A stretch of 64,000 nucleotides of DNA from Gentiana macrophylla (Eukaryota; Streptophyta; Magnoliopsida; Gentianales; Gentianaceae), in the NCBI GenBank assembly GCA_026214975.1, contig CM047808.1, forward strand, positions 2,160,073 through 2,224,072. Reading direction: 5' to 3'. Shown here one piece after another: positions 1 to 11,793 of this stretch (within the stretch, counting starts at the first letter, position 1; every line of letters starts with the position of its first letter). The notes beneath the pieces are model-generated. The model was given only the letters and a program-made list of their open reading frames with translations, searched no databases and was not told the origin of the DNA. The position numbers and the translations under genes were made by a program.

Positions 1-94
1 CTCGACTCTATCTAGCTATACTACGATTGAACCTAGTTCTCTTGCTAGTTGGTTATTTAGGTATCGAGTTATTTTTATAACTTGACCGTCATCA
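1..94 (+). repeat. Athila-type element 1, end of 5' LTR (cut by window edge)
   Basis: This is the last 94 bases of an LTR ending in ACCGTCATCA, directly upstream of a primer binding site. The same sequence ends the LTRs at 6985, 13367 and 14434. Because a PBS follows, this is the 5' LTR of the outer element; the rest lies outside the window. Full LTRs of this family are about 1575 bp and carry a 10-bp terminal inverted repeat TGATGACGGT / ACCGTCATCA. Confidence 0.9.
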
Positions 95-100
95 AGTTTT

Positions 101-118
101 TGGCGCCGTTGCCGGGGA
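101..118 (+). promoter_or_regulatory. Primer binding site, tRNA-Asp, element 1
   Basis: TGGCGCCGTTGCCGGGGA is the complement of the 3' end of plant tRNA-Asp(GUC) including the CCA tail. It lies 6 bases after the LTR end. Athila-group Ty3/gypsy elements use this primer. Confidence 0.9.
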
Positions 119-252
119 CTCGTGTCATTAAATTGAGTATAGCTTATTTTATTAAAAGTAGATTCGTAAATATTGTGAATAAGAGTCGATATATATTAAG
201 CGATTGTCGTTAAAAATAATAATTTAAAAAAAAATATAAATAAATAAAAAGA

Positions 253-291
253 GTTCGGTCGACCGAACCACAGTTCTCGGTCGACCGAGAA
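253..291 (+). promoter_or_regulatory. Paired GTCGAC-core palindromes in leader, element 1
   Basis: Two perfect palindromes lie 5 bases apart in the untranslated leader: a 16-mer at 253-268 (GTTCGGTCGACCGAAC) and an 18-mer at 274-291 (TTCTCGGTCGACCGAGAA). They sit between the PBS and gag in an AT-rich context. The same CGGTCGACCG core occurs twice in each LTR. The position resembles that of retroviral dimerisation signals; function is inferred only. Confidence 0.6.
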
Positions 292-652
292 TTTATTGTT
301 TTTTTTTATTTTTATTTTTTATGTTTCTGTTCTGTTTTGTTTTACACAGTTTCTGCCTTGTGTTTTTGTATTTTTCGAGTCTGTTTTAGTTTAGTTTTTA
401 TTTATTGAGTCTAGGATTAGCCTTTAAAGTTTCTAATAGTTTATTGTTATTTCTATTTTTGTCTATTTTAGAGTCTCGCCAAAGGCAGTAGCCTTGGCGT
501 ATTTTAATTGTTTAATTTTGTTTTTGTCTTGCAAATAAAAAATAATATTTAAAAAAAAAAAAAAAAACAAGCAAGCTACCCGGATTTCCGAGGATCCAAT
601 CGAAGAGCAAGGCGAGGAAAAATCTGAAGGAGCACATCAATCCGACTCAGAC

Positions 653-1966
653 ATGGAAGCATTACTGAATGAAGCCAACTAGGTAAATGGAAATAATTTT
701 AATAATGCAAATTTTGTTAACCAAGCTGTGGCTGCATGGGAAAGGCGTACTTTGCAAAGCTATGCAACGCCTACCATTGAACAATTCATTCCTGCTATCG
801 TAGTACCTGAAAATGCTGCTGAAATTTATCACCCGAAACCTAATGTCATTCAAATGGTGGCAAACTATTCCACTTTTCATGGTATCCTAAATGAAGATCC
901 TGGCATTCACGTGATGAATTTCTTGGAGATCGTTAGTACCGTGAAGCCAAAACTAGTTCCTGAGGATAACATTAAGCTGAAACTTTTCCCTTTCACTTTG
1001 AAAGATAAAGCTAAGCAATGGCTTTTCTCTTTAGAGGCTAGATCAATCACGACACAGGAAGAAGCGCTACAAAAGTTCATGAATAAGTACTTCCCTATAG
1101 GAAAGACCTTTAAGTTACGCCAAGATATCTTGGGGTTCAAGCGAAAGAAACTGGTGAGAGTTTTGATCAAGCTTGGGAACGTTTTAAGGAGTCCATGAGG
1201 AAGTGCCTCATCATGATATCCTCTACATGGATTTTAATGCAAACCTTTTACAATGGATTGAGAGATACGGAGAAGATAAGAGTAGATGCCTCCAAAGAAT
1301 GAGGCGTTTGTTCTTTATCTCTCCGAAGAGGCACAAGGAAAGATGGAGCAAATAGCAGTGAATAGCCAATGGGTAGGTGGTGAAATAGCAACTGTGAAGA
1401 TGGCCGATGATCTTGAGGAGGATGTATCGCATAAGATCCTAAATACTCTATTGCTCCTAAATGATAAGGTGGAGGGTATGCATGAGAGGATTGTACGAGT
1501 AGAGACTGGAAAAGGGACGGAAACGACTAGGCCATTAGAGAATGCGGGTACTAAAGAAGCCAATTACATTGAAAGACAGGGGAATCAATATGGCGGTTAC
1601 AAACCAAATCATGACCAACCTGAATTCCAATGGAGTGATCCAAATGAAGGGGTAAAACCACACAACACTTATGTACCTCAGCAAGCTCAAACTTACGGTT
1701 GGGAAGTTGCGCTTGAAAAGATGAGTAACACAATGTCTAACATTGTGAATCAATTAGCAGAATCCATTACTGACTTGGCTACAAACTTTCACCAATACTG
1801 TCAAGAGAATGATGCCAAAGTCACCAACCAAGAAGCCTTAGTCCATAATCTCTCTCATCAAATAGGACAATTAGTGAACAATCTGTCAACTAGACTCTCT
1901 GGGGGATTTTCAAGCAACACCGATAGGAACCCTAGGGATGTGAACATAATAATGACTAGAATTTAA
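653..1966 (+). pseudogene. gag: Athila-type gag, element 1 (degenerate)
   Basis: The translation carries the plant retrotransposon Gag capsid domain: FHG near 875, then a stretch with LFPFTLKDKAKQWL and NKYFPIGKTFKLRQ around 985-1120. Gag forms the virus-like particle that packages element RNA. The likely start is the ATG at 653 (MEALLNEAN). An in-frame TAG at about 680 replaces the CAG of element 2, and the frame shifts near 1140 and 1200, so the downstream part (1286-1966) reads in another frame. It is followed directly by a post-RNase H/integrase remnant with no protease or RT. Confidence 0.85.
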
Positions 1967-2039
1967 AAGGAGCTTACTCCACCAATCCCAAAGAACAAGG
2001 AAAATGTAGAGGATGTTAGGGATAAGGAGAAAGAGCTGA

Positions 2040-3506
2040 GGAGGCATTCACACCACCGCTTAGAAAAGCCCCCGATGAGCAATTATCCTCCATCTCTACC
2101 ATTTTAGGGAATAGTGATTGCGCAGAAATATCTTCGCGAAGTGAGGTTGTTAAGGCTGAGAAGCAAAAACCATGGTTTAAAGATTATGTGAATTATTTAT
2201 CCGGGAGATATATCCCACCAGATTTGAACCAACAGCAAAAGAAGAAGTTCTTTGCGGACATTAAACACTACTATTGGGATGAACCCTATCTTTTTAAGCG
2301 TTGCTCAGACAACATATTTAGACGATGTGTTCCTGAGAGTGAATTCCTCGATATACTTAAATATTGCCATACTTATGAACCAAGAGGACACTATGGAGGG
2401 GACAAGGCTAGCCGCTAAAGTTCTCCAATGTGGTTTCTCTTTGGACAAATCTTTACAAAAGCTGCATGAATATGCTAGATCCCATCATTCATGCCAAATG
2501 ACGGGCAATATCTCGAGGAGACATGAAATGCCACTAAGGGGTATCCTAGAACGTAACTCTTTGATGTATGGGGAATTGATTTTGTGGGACCTTTCACTTC
2601 GCCTGTTTCAAACCGCTATATTTTGGTGGCAATGACTATGTGTCTAAATGGGTAGAGGCTATTGCTTCACCTACCAATGATGCAAAAGTTGTATCTGCGG
2701 TTTTTAAAGAAAAATATCTTCACGCGGTTTGGAATCCTCGTGCCATCATTAGTGATAATGGGAGCCATTTCGTAATAAGCCATTTGAGAAGTTAATGGCC
2801 AAGTGCACGGGTGAGACATAAGTTAGCTACCGCTTATCATCCTCAAACAAGTGGTCAAGTTGAGGTCACGAACCGAGAGATTAAGTGCATTCTAGAGAAA
2901 ACTGTGAACCCAACAAGGAAAGATTGGTCGTTGAAGTTAGATGACGCTTTATGGGCTTATCGGACTGCGTATAAGACTTCCATAGGCATGTCCCCGTACC
3001 AGATTGTTTTTGGGAAAGCGTGTCATTTACCGGTTGAACTTGAGCACCGTGCCTTATGGGCTACTCGTGTGTTGAATTTAGATGAAAGTTTAGCCGGAGA
3101 AAAGAGATTGTTGGAATTAACTCGCCTAGAAGAGTTTCGCATTGAAGCTTACGAGAATGCTCGGATCTATAAAGAGCGCACTAAGAGATTTCATGATAAA
3201 AAGATCCTTGACCGCACCTTTCAGGTGGGTGATATGGTTCTTGTTTACAATTCGCGCTTGAAACTCTTCCCGGGAAAGCTAAAATCAAGATGGTTTGGTC
3301 CTTATAAAGTGAGTAAAGTATTTCCTTCCGGAGCTGTAGAGGTAAGTCACCTGGATGATCGAAAGACTTTTGTGGTGAATGGCCACCGAGTAAAGCATTA
3401 CCTCGGGAATCAATTTGATAAGGAGGAAGAAGTACTAGACCATCATGTGAGTACAGTCGAGCTAACGACTATAACCATAGAACTATTTCTTAAAACTTTC
3501 TTTTAG
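2040..3506 (+). pseudogene. Athila-type pol remnant: linker plus integrase, element 1
   Basis: The segment begins in the linker after RNase H (KPWFKDYVNYL near 2170), continues through the integrase zinc-binding region (QMTGNISRRHEMPL near 2500) and the DDE core, and ends in the Athila-type C-terminal region ([16 protein letters not shown] near 3020, [18 protein letters not shown] near 3300). The last 232 codons (2811-3506) are open, but coding pieces lie in three frames, so there are at least two frameshifts. Protease, RT and RNase H are missing in the same way as in element 2. Confidence 0.85.
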
Positions 3507-4879
3507 ATTTGTTTTTGTTTTTGCTTTGAATAAAGTAGCATGCGCCTATCACGGTTTTTTTTATCTCGCCATGTTCCGAGTCTAAGTTCGGAATAAACGA
3601 GGTTTTTTCCTTGATAGCCGTCATGTGAGTTTTTTTTTATTTAGCTGTAAATCCCTTTTGGTATTGTCCATGGCAGTATAAAGTAAAGTGGCTTAAACTA
3701 TTTTTAGATATTTATATCTAATTACTGCCACATTATTTTATAACTTCCATAGACATGGTATTTAACGATTTCGTGGAGCTTGTTTGTTTATACAGGATAT
3801 GTCTGTCTCTCCACGACGTGCTGAGGTTTACTCCGATATTGTTCCTTCACTTGGGAGCCGTTTCCAGAGCTAAGTCTTTTTTCTTACTCTCATTTTTTTT
3901 GTCATTGAGGACAATGCCATGTTTAAGTGGGGGGCAAGGGACTTAGCTATATGTTGAAAAAGTAAAGAGGAACGGAATATTGAGGCAATATTGAGCAAAA
4001 TTTAAAAAAGATTTTATGGATAAATGCCAAGTTGTTGAACTCGTACCCTTAAACTTGTGAAGTTCTTATACTTAGAGTTGATAGGAAAGGAACCAAGTTG
4101 CGTGAATACGTGATCATATTATACTTTTGCGATAAATTGTTAGTAAACTTAAGGATATTCATGCCAACAATTGCAAATAGTTAGGTATTGTTCAACTACT
4201 CAACATGTGAATCGTTTAGTACCGCATGAGTTATAATACTTGAAAGAAATATGTGTACATTGCATAGATAATTGGTTATGAGGACCTAGTGTCGATATTT
4301 GTCGACTGATGTATTCTGATCTTCGAGCCATCAAAGCGAAGTAATAAGCTTGGGACGTACCTGTGTTTTGACAGTGCATTAAAACACTGGGCTTGTAGTA
4401 ACATTACCAAAGTAGCCCCGCGCTTGTGGTAATATTCGATGCTATGCTTAATCTAAGATAGGGGGATACTCTACGAAAAGTTTTCTTCCTTGAGATTAGT
4501 AGTATTCGAAAAATATGCAAAATTGAAAAAAATTAAATTGTTAGAGGCTTTGAGTAGTACTCGGTCTCCAAGTCCAAAACCCTATAGACACGCTCTTGCT
4601 TATTGTTCTAGTGCTTTCACCATTATGAGGCATAAGAAGTATGAATGTCGATGTTGGTGAATTTTGATATAAGTCTGCATAAACTCTAATCTTGCTACAT
4701 TTATATAAAACCAATGCACATGCACACAATCACTTCGATTCATAGCGAGTAATGAATAATGCTTATCGATGAGCATGGTGGTATGAGTTGACTCGGGTTT
4801 CTTGTGTAAGTATGAGTTGACCACGAGAAAATGTTGTCTTGGGAATGACTTATTGATGCTTTGTTCGGGATGAAGCAAA
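3507..4879 (+). other. 3' non-coding region of element 1
   Basis: About 1.4 kb between integrase and the 3' LTR with no convincing reading frame. Athila elements often carry an env-like ORF here; I see none. It contains a PPT-like tract GTTTAAGTGGGGGG at 3921-3934. The counterpart in element 2 (10408-11775) is collinear. Confidence 0.7.
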
Positions 4880-4892
4880 GTTTAAGTGGGGG
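4880..4892 (+). promoter_or_regulatory. Polypurine tract, element 1
   Basis: GTTTAAGTGGGGG ends 5 bases before the TG of the LTR at 4898, the position expected for the plus-strand primer. Confidence 0.8.
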
Positions 4893-4897
4893 CATTT

Positions 4898-5410
4898 TGA
4901 TGACGGTTAAAATATACCTATTTATGTCATCGATTATAACCTTAAATCGGAGTTAATTATATATATTTCATATTAAATCACGTGTTTATATTTATTATTT
5001 TATGATAAGTGATTATTAATGTGATCATTGGTATTTAGCTGTTTTTATTATAAAAGAGCAATTAATTGTGTGATAAATGCTGATTTCGCAGATCGTAACG
5101 AATCGGGAGGATAATTGTCATGCAATCGGGAAATCTCAAGATAAATAATGAAGAAAATCGGAGCATTAATGAAGAGACAAATCAGATCAGCATAGAAGAG
5201 TGAAGTGGGGAACAAGTCAGACAAAGCGAAATTGAAAACGCGTAAAGAGGGAGGCTCGGTCGACCGAGCCATGCCATTCGGTCGACCGAGCGTAACTGTT
5301 CGGTCACCCAAGCCTAATCAGATTAATGCGTGCATATCTTCTGGATTCTCCCTATGTCGGCTACAACTCCTATATAAACAGCAGCCACGATGCTGAGAAA
5401 AGGACGAACC
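4898..5410 (+). repeat. 3' LTR of element 1, first part (split by insertion)
   Basis: It starts TGATGACGGT right after the PPT and matches the first 513 bases of the full LTRs, including two GTCGAC palindromes (5253-5270 and 5278-5289) and a TATA box. It stops at GAACC, where element 2 was inserted. The continuation is at 13373-14434. Confidence 0.9.
5371..5378 (+). promoter_or_regulatory. LTR TATA box
   Basis: TATATAAA in a CTCC context, conserved at 5882-5889 and 12265-12272 in the other LTR copies. It marks the U3/R region. Confidence 0.65.
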
Positions 5411-6985
5411 TGATGACAGTTAAAATATACCTATTTATGTCATCAATTCTAACCTTAAATCAGAGTTTATTATATATATTTCATATTAAATCACGTGTTT
5501 ATATTTATTATTTAATGATAAGTGATTATTAATGTGATAATTGGTATTTAGCTGTTTTTATTGTAAAAGAGCAATTAATTGTGTGATAAATGCTGATTTC
5601 GCAGATCGTAACGAATCGGGAGGATAATTGTCATGCAATCGGGAAATCTCAAGATAAATAAGGAAGAAAATCGGAGCATTAATGAAGAGACAAATCGGAT
5701 CGGCATAGAAGAGTGAAGTGGGGAACAAGTCGACGACGGTTAAATTGAAAACGCGCGTAAAGAGGAGGCTCGGTCGACCGAGCCATGCCATTCGGTCGAC
5801 CGAGCGAATCGTTCGGTCACCCGAGCCTAATCGATTAATGCGTGCATATCTTCTCGGATTCTCCTATGTCGGCTACAACTCTATATAAACAAAGCAATGA
5901 CGTACGATCTTTGAAAACCACCAACCTAAAAAACACAATACTACAATACTTTTAGTTTATCAATATAGTTCTTTTATTTTATATTATGTTTCTTCATCAC
6001 GGAGGCGATGGATTCATCGATTAGAGATTGCATTGAAGGATCGGAGGACCCTCCGTCTACGAGGGTAATGTCTATCCAAATATGTCGTTTTTATTCGTAG
6101 ATCTATTTTATTTCGTTATGGAGTAGTCGTTTGTGTATTGATTTCGTGATGTAGTTAATTAACAAACCCATATTCATGTAGATCTAAGTCGTACGAAGGC
6201 GTTTTATGAGCAAATTCTAGAGTCACCGGTCTAGATCTACCACGGTCTATATGGTTAGATCTAGCCATCAAGATTCTAGTAATTTCTCGTGAACGACTTC
6301 GCCACGTCGTGCTTTTCGCTTTTCATATACACATGTAATAGATCCGCCAATTTGTTACATCGTTCTCGTAAATTAATATGATATATTGTGAAAATTGCCA
6401 TGTTAAATAGGACATAAGTTAGCCGATCGTTTAGGAGGTGTGCCAACTGTCCACGGTGGTTGCCTAGGACGAGGTGACGATTTTAGATCGACATCCCTAG
6501 TTTGGTATAGCATGCTTGTTATATGATGTTCAATCTGCCCAAGGAAGGATTCGTAATTAAGCATAAAGATCTTCTATCCGTTCACTAAGTAGATCCGGTT
6601 TGGGGATAGCTCCGTAGCCAAAATATAATCAACCTTAATGTCTTTTCTGTCTCGGCTTAGATATACATACATGGGGGAGTAATTACAACTAGCGTAATCA
6701 ATACCGTTTGTTAGAGTCTTATAAAACCATAAAAATAAGTGTTTTAGTGTCTACTGTCGTATTGTTAGTCTTTGTGTTTTCTATCGTGTCAACCTTTATT
6801 TTTACGTTACTGTTGGTCGTAGACCGCCCTTTAATCTATTTTTAGTTTAATAACGTTGTACTTGTTTAAGCCGAGTCTCTGTGGGATCGACCTCGACTCT
6901 ATTTAGCTATACTACGATTGAACCTAGTTCTCTTGCTAGTAGGTTATTTAGGTATCGAGTTATTTTTATAACTTGACCGTCATCA
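5411..6985 (+). repeat. 5' LTR of element 2
   Basis: A 1575-bp LTR running TGATGACAGT to ACCGTCATCA. It contains palindromes at 5767-5784 and 5792-5803 and a TATA box at 5882-5889. Compared with 11794-13367 it has scattered substitutions and many short indels. Confidence 0.92.
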
Positions 6986-6991
6986 AGTTTT

Positions 6992-7009
6992 TGGCGCCGT
7001 TGCCGGGGA
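6992..7009 (+). promoter_or_regulatory. Primer binding site, tRNA-Asp, element 2
   Basis: The same 18-base tRNA-Asp complement as at 101-118, 6 bases after the LTR end. Confidence 0.9.
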
Positions 7010-7146
7010 CTCGTGTCATTAAATTGAGTATAGCTTATTTTATTAAAAGTAGATTCATAAATATTGTGAATAAGAGTCATTATATTAAACAGTGTCGTTA
7101 AAAATAATAATAATAATAAATATAAATAAATAAATAAATAAAAAGA

Positions 7147-7183
7147 GTTCGGTCGACCGAACCACAATTCTCGGTCGACCGAG
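7147..7183 (+). promoter_or_regulatory. Paired GTCGAC-core palindromes in leader, element 2
   Basis: A perfect 16-mer palindrome at 7147-7162 and a 14-mer CTCGGTCGACCGAG at 7170-7183, in the same place and spacing as in element 1. Confidence 0.6.
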
Positions 7184-7531
7184 CATTTATTGTTTTTATG
7201 TTTCTGTTCTGTTTTGTTTTACACAGTTTCTGCCTTGTGTTTTTGTATTTCTCGAGTCTGTTTTAGTTTAGTTTTTATCTATTGAGTCTAGGATTAGCCT
7301 TTAAAGTTTCTAATAGTTTATTGTTATTTCTATTTTTGTCTATTTTAGAGTCTCGCCAAAGGCAGTAGCCTTGGCGTATTTTAATTGTTTAATTTTGTTT
7401 TTGTCTTGCAAATAAAAAATAAAAATAAAAAAAAACAAAAAAAAAACACGCAAGCTACCCGGATTTCCGAGGATCCAATCAAAGAGCAAGGCGAGGAAAA
7501 ATCTGAAGGAGCACATCAATCTGACTCAGAC

Positions 7532-8935
7532 ATGGAAGCATTACTGAATGAAGCCAACCAGGTAAATGGAAATAATTTTAATAATGCAAATTTTGTTAAC
7601 CAAGTGTGTTTGCATGGGAAAGGCGTACTTTGCAAAGCTATGCAAAGGCCTACCATTGAACAATTCATTTCGCTATCGTAGTGCCTAAAAATATCTTTGA
7701 AGTTTATCACCCGAAACCTAATGTCATTCAAATGGTGACAAACTATTCCACTTTTCATGGTATCTGAATGAAGATCCTGGCATTCACGTGATGAATTTCT
7801 TGGAGATCGTTAGTACCGTGAAGCCAAAACTAGTTCCTGAGGATAACATTAAGCTGAGACTTTTCCCTTTCATTTTGAAAGATAAAGCTAAGCAATGGCT
7901 TTTCTCTTTAGAGGCTAGATCAATCACGACCTGGGAGGAACTGCTACAAAAGTTCATGAATAAGTACTTCCCTATAGGAAAGACCTTTAAGTTACGCCAA
8001 GATATCTTGGGATTCAAGCAGCAACCTGGGGAGAGTTTTGATCAAGCTTGGGAACGTTTTAAGGAGTCCATGAGAAAGTGCCCTCATCATGATATCTCTC
8101 TATGGATTTTAATGCAAACCTTTTACCATGGATTGAGAGATACGGAGAAGATACGAGTAGATGCCTCCAGCAATGGAGCGTTTGTTCTTTTATCTCCTGA
8201 GGAGGCACGAGGAAAGATGGAGCATATAGCAATGAATAGCCAATAGGGAGGTGGTGAAATAGCAACTGTGAAGATGGCCGATAATCTTGAGGAAAATGTA
8301 TCGCATAAGATCCTAAATACTCTATTGCTCATAAATGATAAGGTGGATGGTATGCATGAGAGGATTGTATGCAGTAGAGAATCTGGAAAAGGGACGGAAA
8401 CGACTAGGCCATTAGAGAACGCGGGTACTAAAGAAGCCAATTACATTAGGAGACAGGGTAATCATTATGAAGGTTACAAACCAAATCATGACCAACCTGA
8501 ATTCGATGGAGTGATCCAAATGAAGGGTAAAACCACACAACACTTATGTACCTCGGCAAGCTCAAACTTACGGTTGGGAAGTTGCACTTGAAAAGATGAG
8601 TAACACAATGTCGATTAATCGTGAATCAATTAGCAAATTCCATTTCTGACTTGGCTACAAACTTTCACCAATATTGTCAAAATAATGATGCCAAAGTCAC
8701 CAACCAAGAAGCCTTAGTCCAGAATCTCTCTCATCAAATAGGACAATTAGTGAACAATCACAATTAGGCCTCCCGGGGATTTCCGAGCAACACCGATAGG
8801 AACCCGAGGGATGTGAATGCGATAATGATTAGAAGTGAAAAGGAGCTTACACCAACAATCCCAAAGAATGAGGAGAATATAGAGGATGTTAGGGATGAGG
8901 AGAAAGAGCCTGAGGAGGCATTCACACCTGCTTAG
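7532..8935 (+). pseudogene. gag: Athila-type gag, element 2 (degenerate)
   Basis: The ATG at 7532 gives MEALLNEANQ, with CAG where element 1 has a stop. The capsid domain is best preserved at 7788-8246, with KDKAKQWLFSLEARSITTWE and ESFDQAWERFKESMRKCPHH. Frameshifts occur near 7600 and 7770, and a TAG follows NSQ at about 8246. Downstream pieces lie in other frames (8268-8591). The C-terminal acidic stretch runs to about 8935 and would lead directly into the integrase remnant. Confidence 0.85.
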
Positions 8936-10407
8936 AAAAGCCCCCGATGAGCAATTATCCTCCATCTCTACCATTTTAGGGAATAGTGATTTGCAGAAAT
9001 ATCTTCGCGAAGTGAGGTTGTTAATACGAGAAGCAACAACCATGGTTTAAAGATTATGTGAATTATTTATCCGGGAGATATTTGCCACCAAACTTGAACC
9101 AAAGAAGAAAAGAAGAAGTTCTTTTGGACCTTAAACACTATTATTGGGATGAACCCTATCTTTTTAAGCGTTGCTCGAGACAACATCTTTAGAAGATGTG
9201 TTTCCGAGAGTGAATTCCTCGATATACTTAAACATTGCCATACTTATGAAGCGAGGAGGACACTATGGAGGGGACAAGGCTGGCCGCTAAAGTTCTCCAA
9301 TGTGGTTTCTCTTCGCCAAATCTTTACAAAAAGCTGCATGAATATGCTAGATCCTGTCATTCTTGCCAAATGACGGGCAATATCTCGAGGAGACATGAAA
9401 TGCCATTGAAGAGTATCCTAGAACCGTAAATCTTTGATGTATGGGGAATTGATTTTGTGGGACCTTTCACTTCATCCTGCTTCAAACCGCTATATTTTGG
9501 TGGCAGTCGACTATGTGTCTAAATGGGTTGAGGCAATTGCTTCACCTACCAATGATGCAAAGGTTGTACTGCGGTTTTTAAAGAAAAATATCTTCACGCG
9601 GTTTGGAATCCCTCGTGCCATCATTAGTGATAATGGGAGCCATTTTCGTAATAAGCCATTTGAGAAGTTAATGGCCAAGTACGGGTGAGACATAAGTTAG
9701 CTACCGCTTATCATCCTCAAACAAGTGGTCAAGTTGAGGTCACGAACCGAGAGATTAAGCGCATTCTAGAGAAAAATGTGAACCCAACAAGGAAAGATTG
9801 GTCGTTGAAGTTAGATGACGCTTTATGGGCTTATCGGACTGCGTATAAGACTTCCATAGGTATGTACCCGTACCAGATTGTTTTTGGGAAAGCGTGTCAT
9901 CTACCGGTTAAACTTGAGCACCGTGCCTTATGGGCTACTCGTGTGTTGAATTTAGATGAAAGTTTAGCCGGAGAAAAGAGATTGTTGGAATTAACTCGCC
10001 TAGAAGAGTTTCGCATTGAAGCTTACGAGAATGTTCGGATCTATAAAGAGCGCACTAAGAGATTTCATGATAAAAAGATCCTTGACCGCACCTTTCAGGT
10101 GGGTGATATGGTTCTTGTTTACAATTCGCGCTTGAAACTCTTCCCGGGAAAGCTAAAATCAAGATGGTTTGGTCCTTATAAAGTGAGTAAAGTATTTCCT
10201 TCCGGAGCTGTAGAGGTAAGTCACCTGGATGATCGAAAGACTTTTGTGGTGAATGGCCACCGAGTAAAGCATTACCTCGGGAATCAATTTGATAAGGAGG
10301 AAGAAGTACTTACTCTACAGGAAATCCTAGTTACAACTAGACCATCATGTGAGTACAATGAGCTAACGACTATAACCATAGAACTACTTCTTAAAACTTT
10401 CTTTTAA
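8936..10407 (+). pseudogene. Athila-type pol remnant: linker plus integrase, element 2
   Basis: It contains the post-RNase H linker (PWFKDYVNYL near 9045), the zinc-binding region and the DDE core. The second catalytic Asp is in IISDNGSHF near 9625 and the Glu in GQVEVTNRE near 9730. A missing base in the G run at about 9686 breaks the frame between MAKYG and VRHK. The C-terminal 240 codons (9685-10407) are open. No protease, RT or RNase H is present. Confidence 0.87.
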
Positions 10408-11775
10408 ATTTGTTTTTGTTTTTGCTTTTAATAAAGTAGCATGAGACTGTTAAGGTTTTTTTCATCTCGCCATGTTCCGATTCTAAGTTCGGAATAAACG
10501 AGGTTTTTTCCTTGATAGCCGGCATGTGAGTTTTGTAGTTTTAACTCTTTGGTTTTCCTTGCCATTGGTTGTATGAAATAAAGTGGCTTAATTTGTTTTT
10601 AGATATTTATATCTAATTACTGCCACATTATTTTATAACTTCCATAGACATGGTATTTAACGATTTCGTGGAGCTTGTTTGTTTATACAGGATATGTCTG
10701 TCTCTCCACGACGTGCTGAGGTTTACTCCGATATTATTCCTTCACTTGGGAGCCGTTTCAGAGCTAAGTCTTTTTCTTAAACTCATTTATTTTTGTCATT
10801 GAGGACAATGCCATGTTTAAGTGGGGGGCAAGGGACTTAGCTATATGTTGAAAAAGTAAAGAGGAACGGAATATTGAGGCAATATTGAGCAAAATTTAAA
10901 AAAATCATGGATAAATGCCAAGTTGTTGAACTCATTGCACCTTAAACTTGTGAAGTTCTTATACTTAGAATTGATAGGAAAGCAACCAAGTTGCGTGAAT
11001 ACGTGATCATATTATACTTTTGCGATAAATTGTCGAAGAAACTTTAGGATATTCATGCCAACAATTGCAAATAGTTAGGTATTGTTCAACTACTCAACAT
11101 GTGAATCGTTTAGTACCGCATGAGTTATAATACTTGAAAGAAATATGTGTACATTGCGTAGATAATTGGTTATGAGGACCTAGTGTCGATATTTGTCGAC
11201 TGATGTATTCTGATCTTTGAGCCATCAAAAGCGGAGTAATAAGCTTGGGACGTACCTGTGTTTTGACAAAGGCATTAAAACACTGGGCTTGTAGTAACAT
11301 TACCAAAGTAGCCCCGCTTGTGGTAATATTCGATGCTATGCTTAATCTAAGATAGGGGATACTCTACTTAAAAGTTTTCTTCCTTGAGATTAGTAGTATT
11401 CGAAAAATATGCAAAATTGAAAAAAATTAAATTGTTAGAGGCTTTGAGTAGTACTCGGTCTCCAAGTCCAAAAACCCTATAGATACGCTCTTGCTTATTG
11501 TTCTAGTGCTTTCACCATTGCGAGGCATAAGAAGTATGAATGCTGATGTTGGTGAATTTTGATATGAAGTCTGCATAAGCTCTAATCTTGCTACATTTAT
11601 ATAAAACCAATGCACATGCACACAATCACTTTGATTCATAATGAGTAATGAATAATGCTTATCGATGAGCATGAGTGGTATGAGTTGACTCGAGTTTCTT
11701 GTGTAAGTATGAGTTGACCACGGAAAATGTTGTCTTGGGAATGACTTATTGATGCTTTGTTCGGGACGAAGCAAA
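10408..11775 (+). other. 3' non-coding region of element 2
   Basis: Collinear with 3507-4879. There is no credible env-like ORF. An internal PPT-like tract GTTTAAGTGGGGGG lies at 10815-10828. Confidence 0.7.
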
Positions 11776-11788
11776 GTTTAAGTGGGGG
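11776..11788 (+). promoter_or_regulatory. Polypurine tract, element 2
   Basis: GTTTAAGTGGGGG, 5 bases before the 3' LTR. Confidence 0.8.
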
Positions 11789-11793
11789 CATTT

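Noticed and set aside
4541..4878. Minus-strand frames before the 3' LTR as an env-like gene
   Set aside because: Wrong strand for env, no membrane or signal features, and the equivalent frame in element 2 differs in length and sequence.
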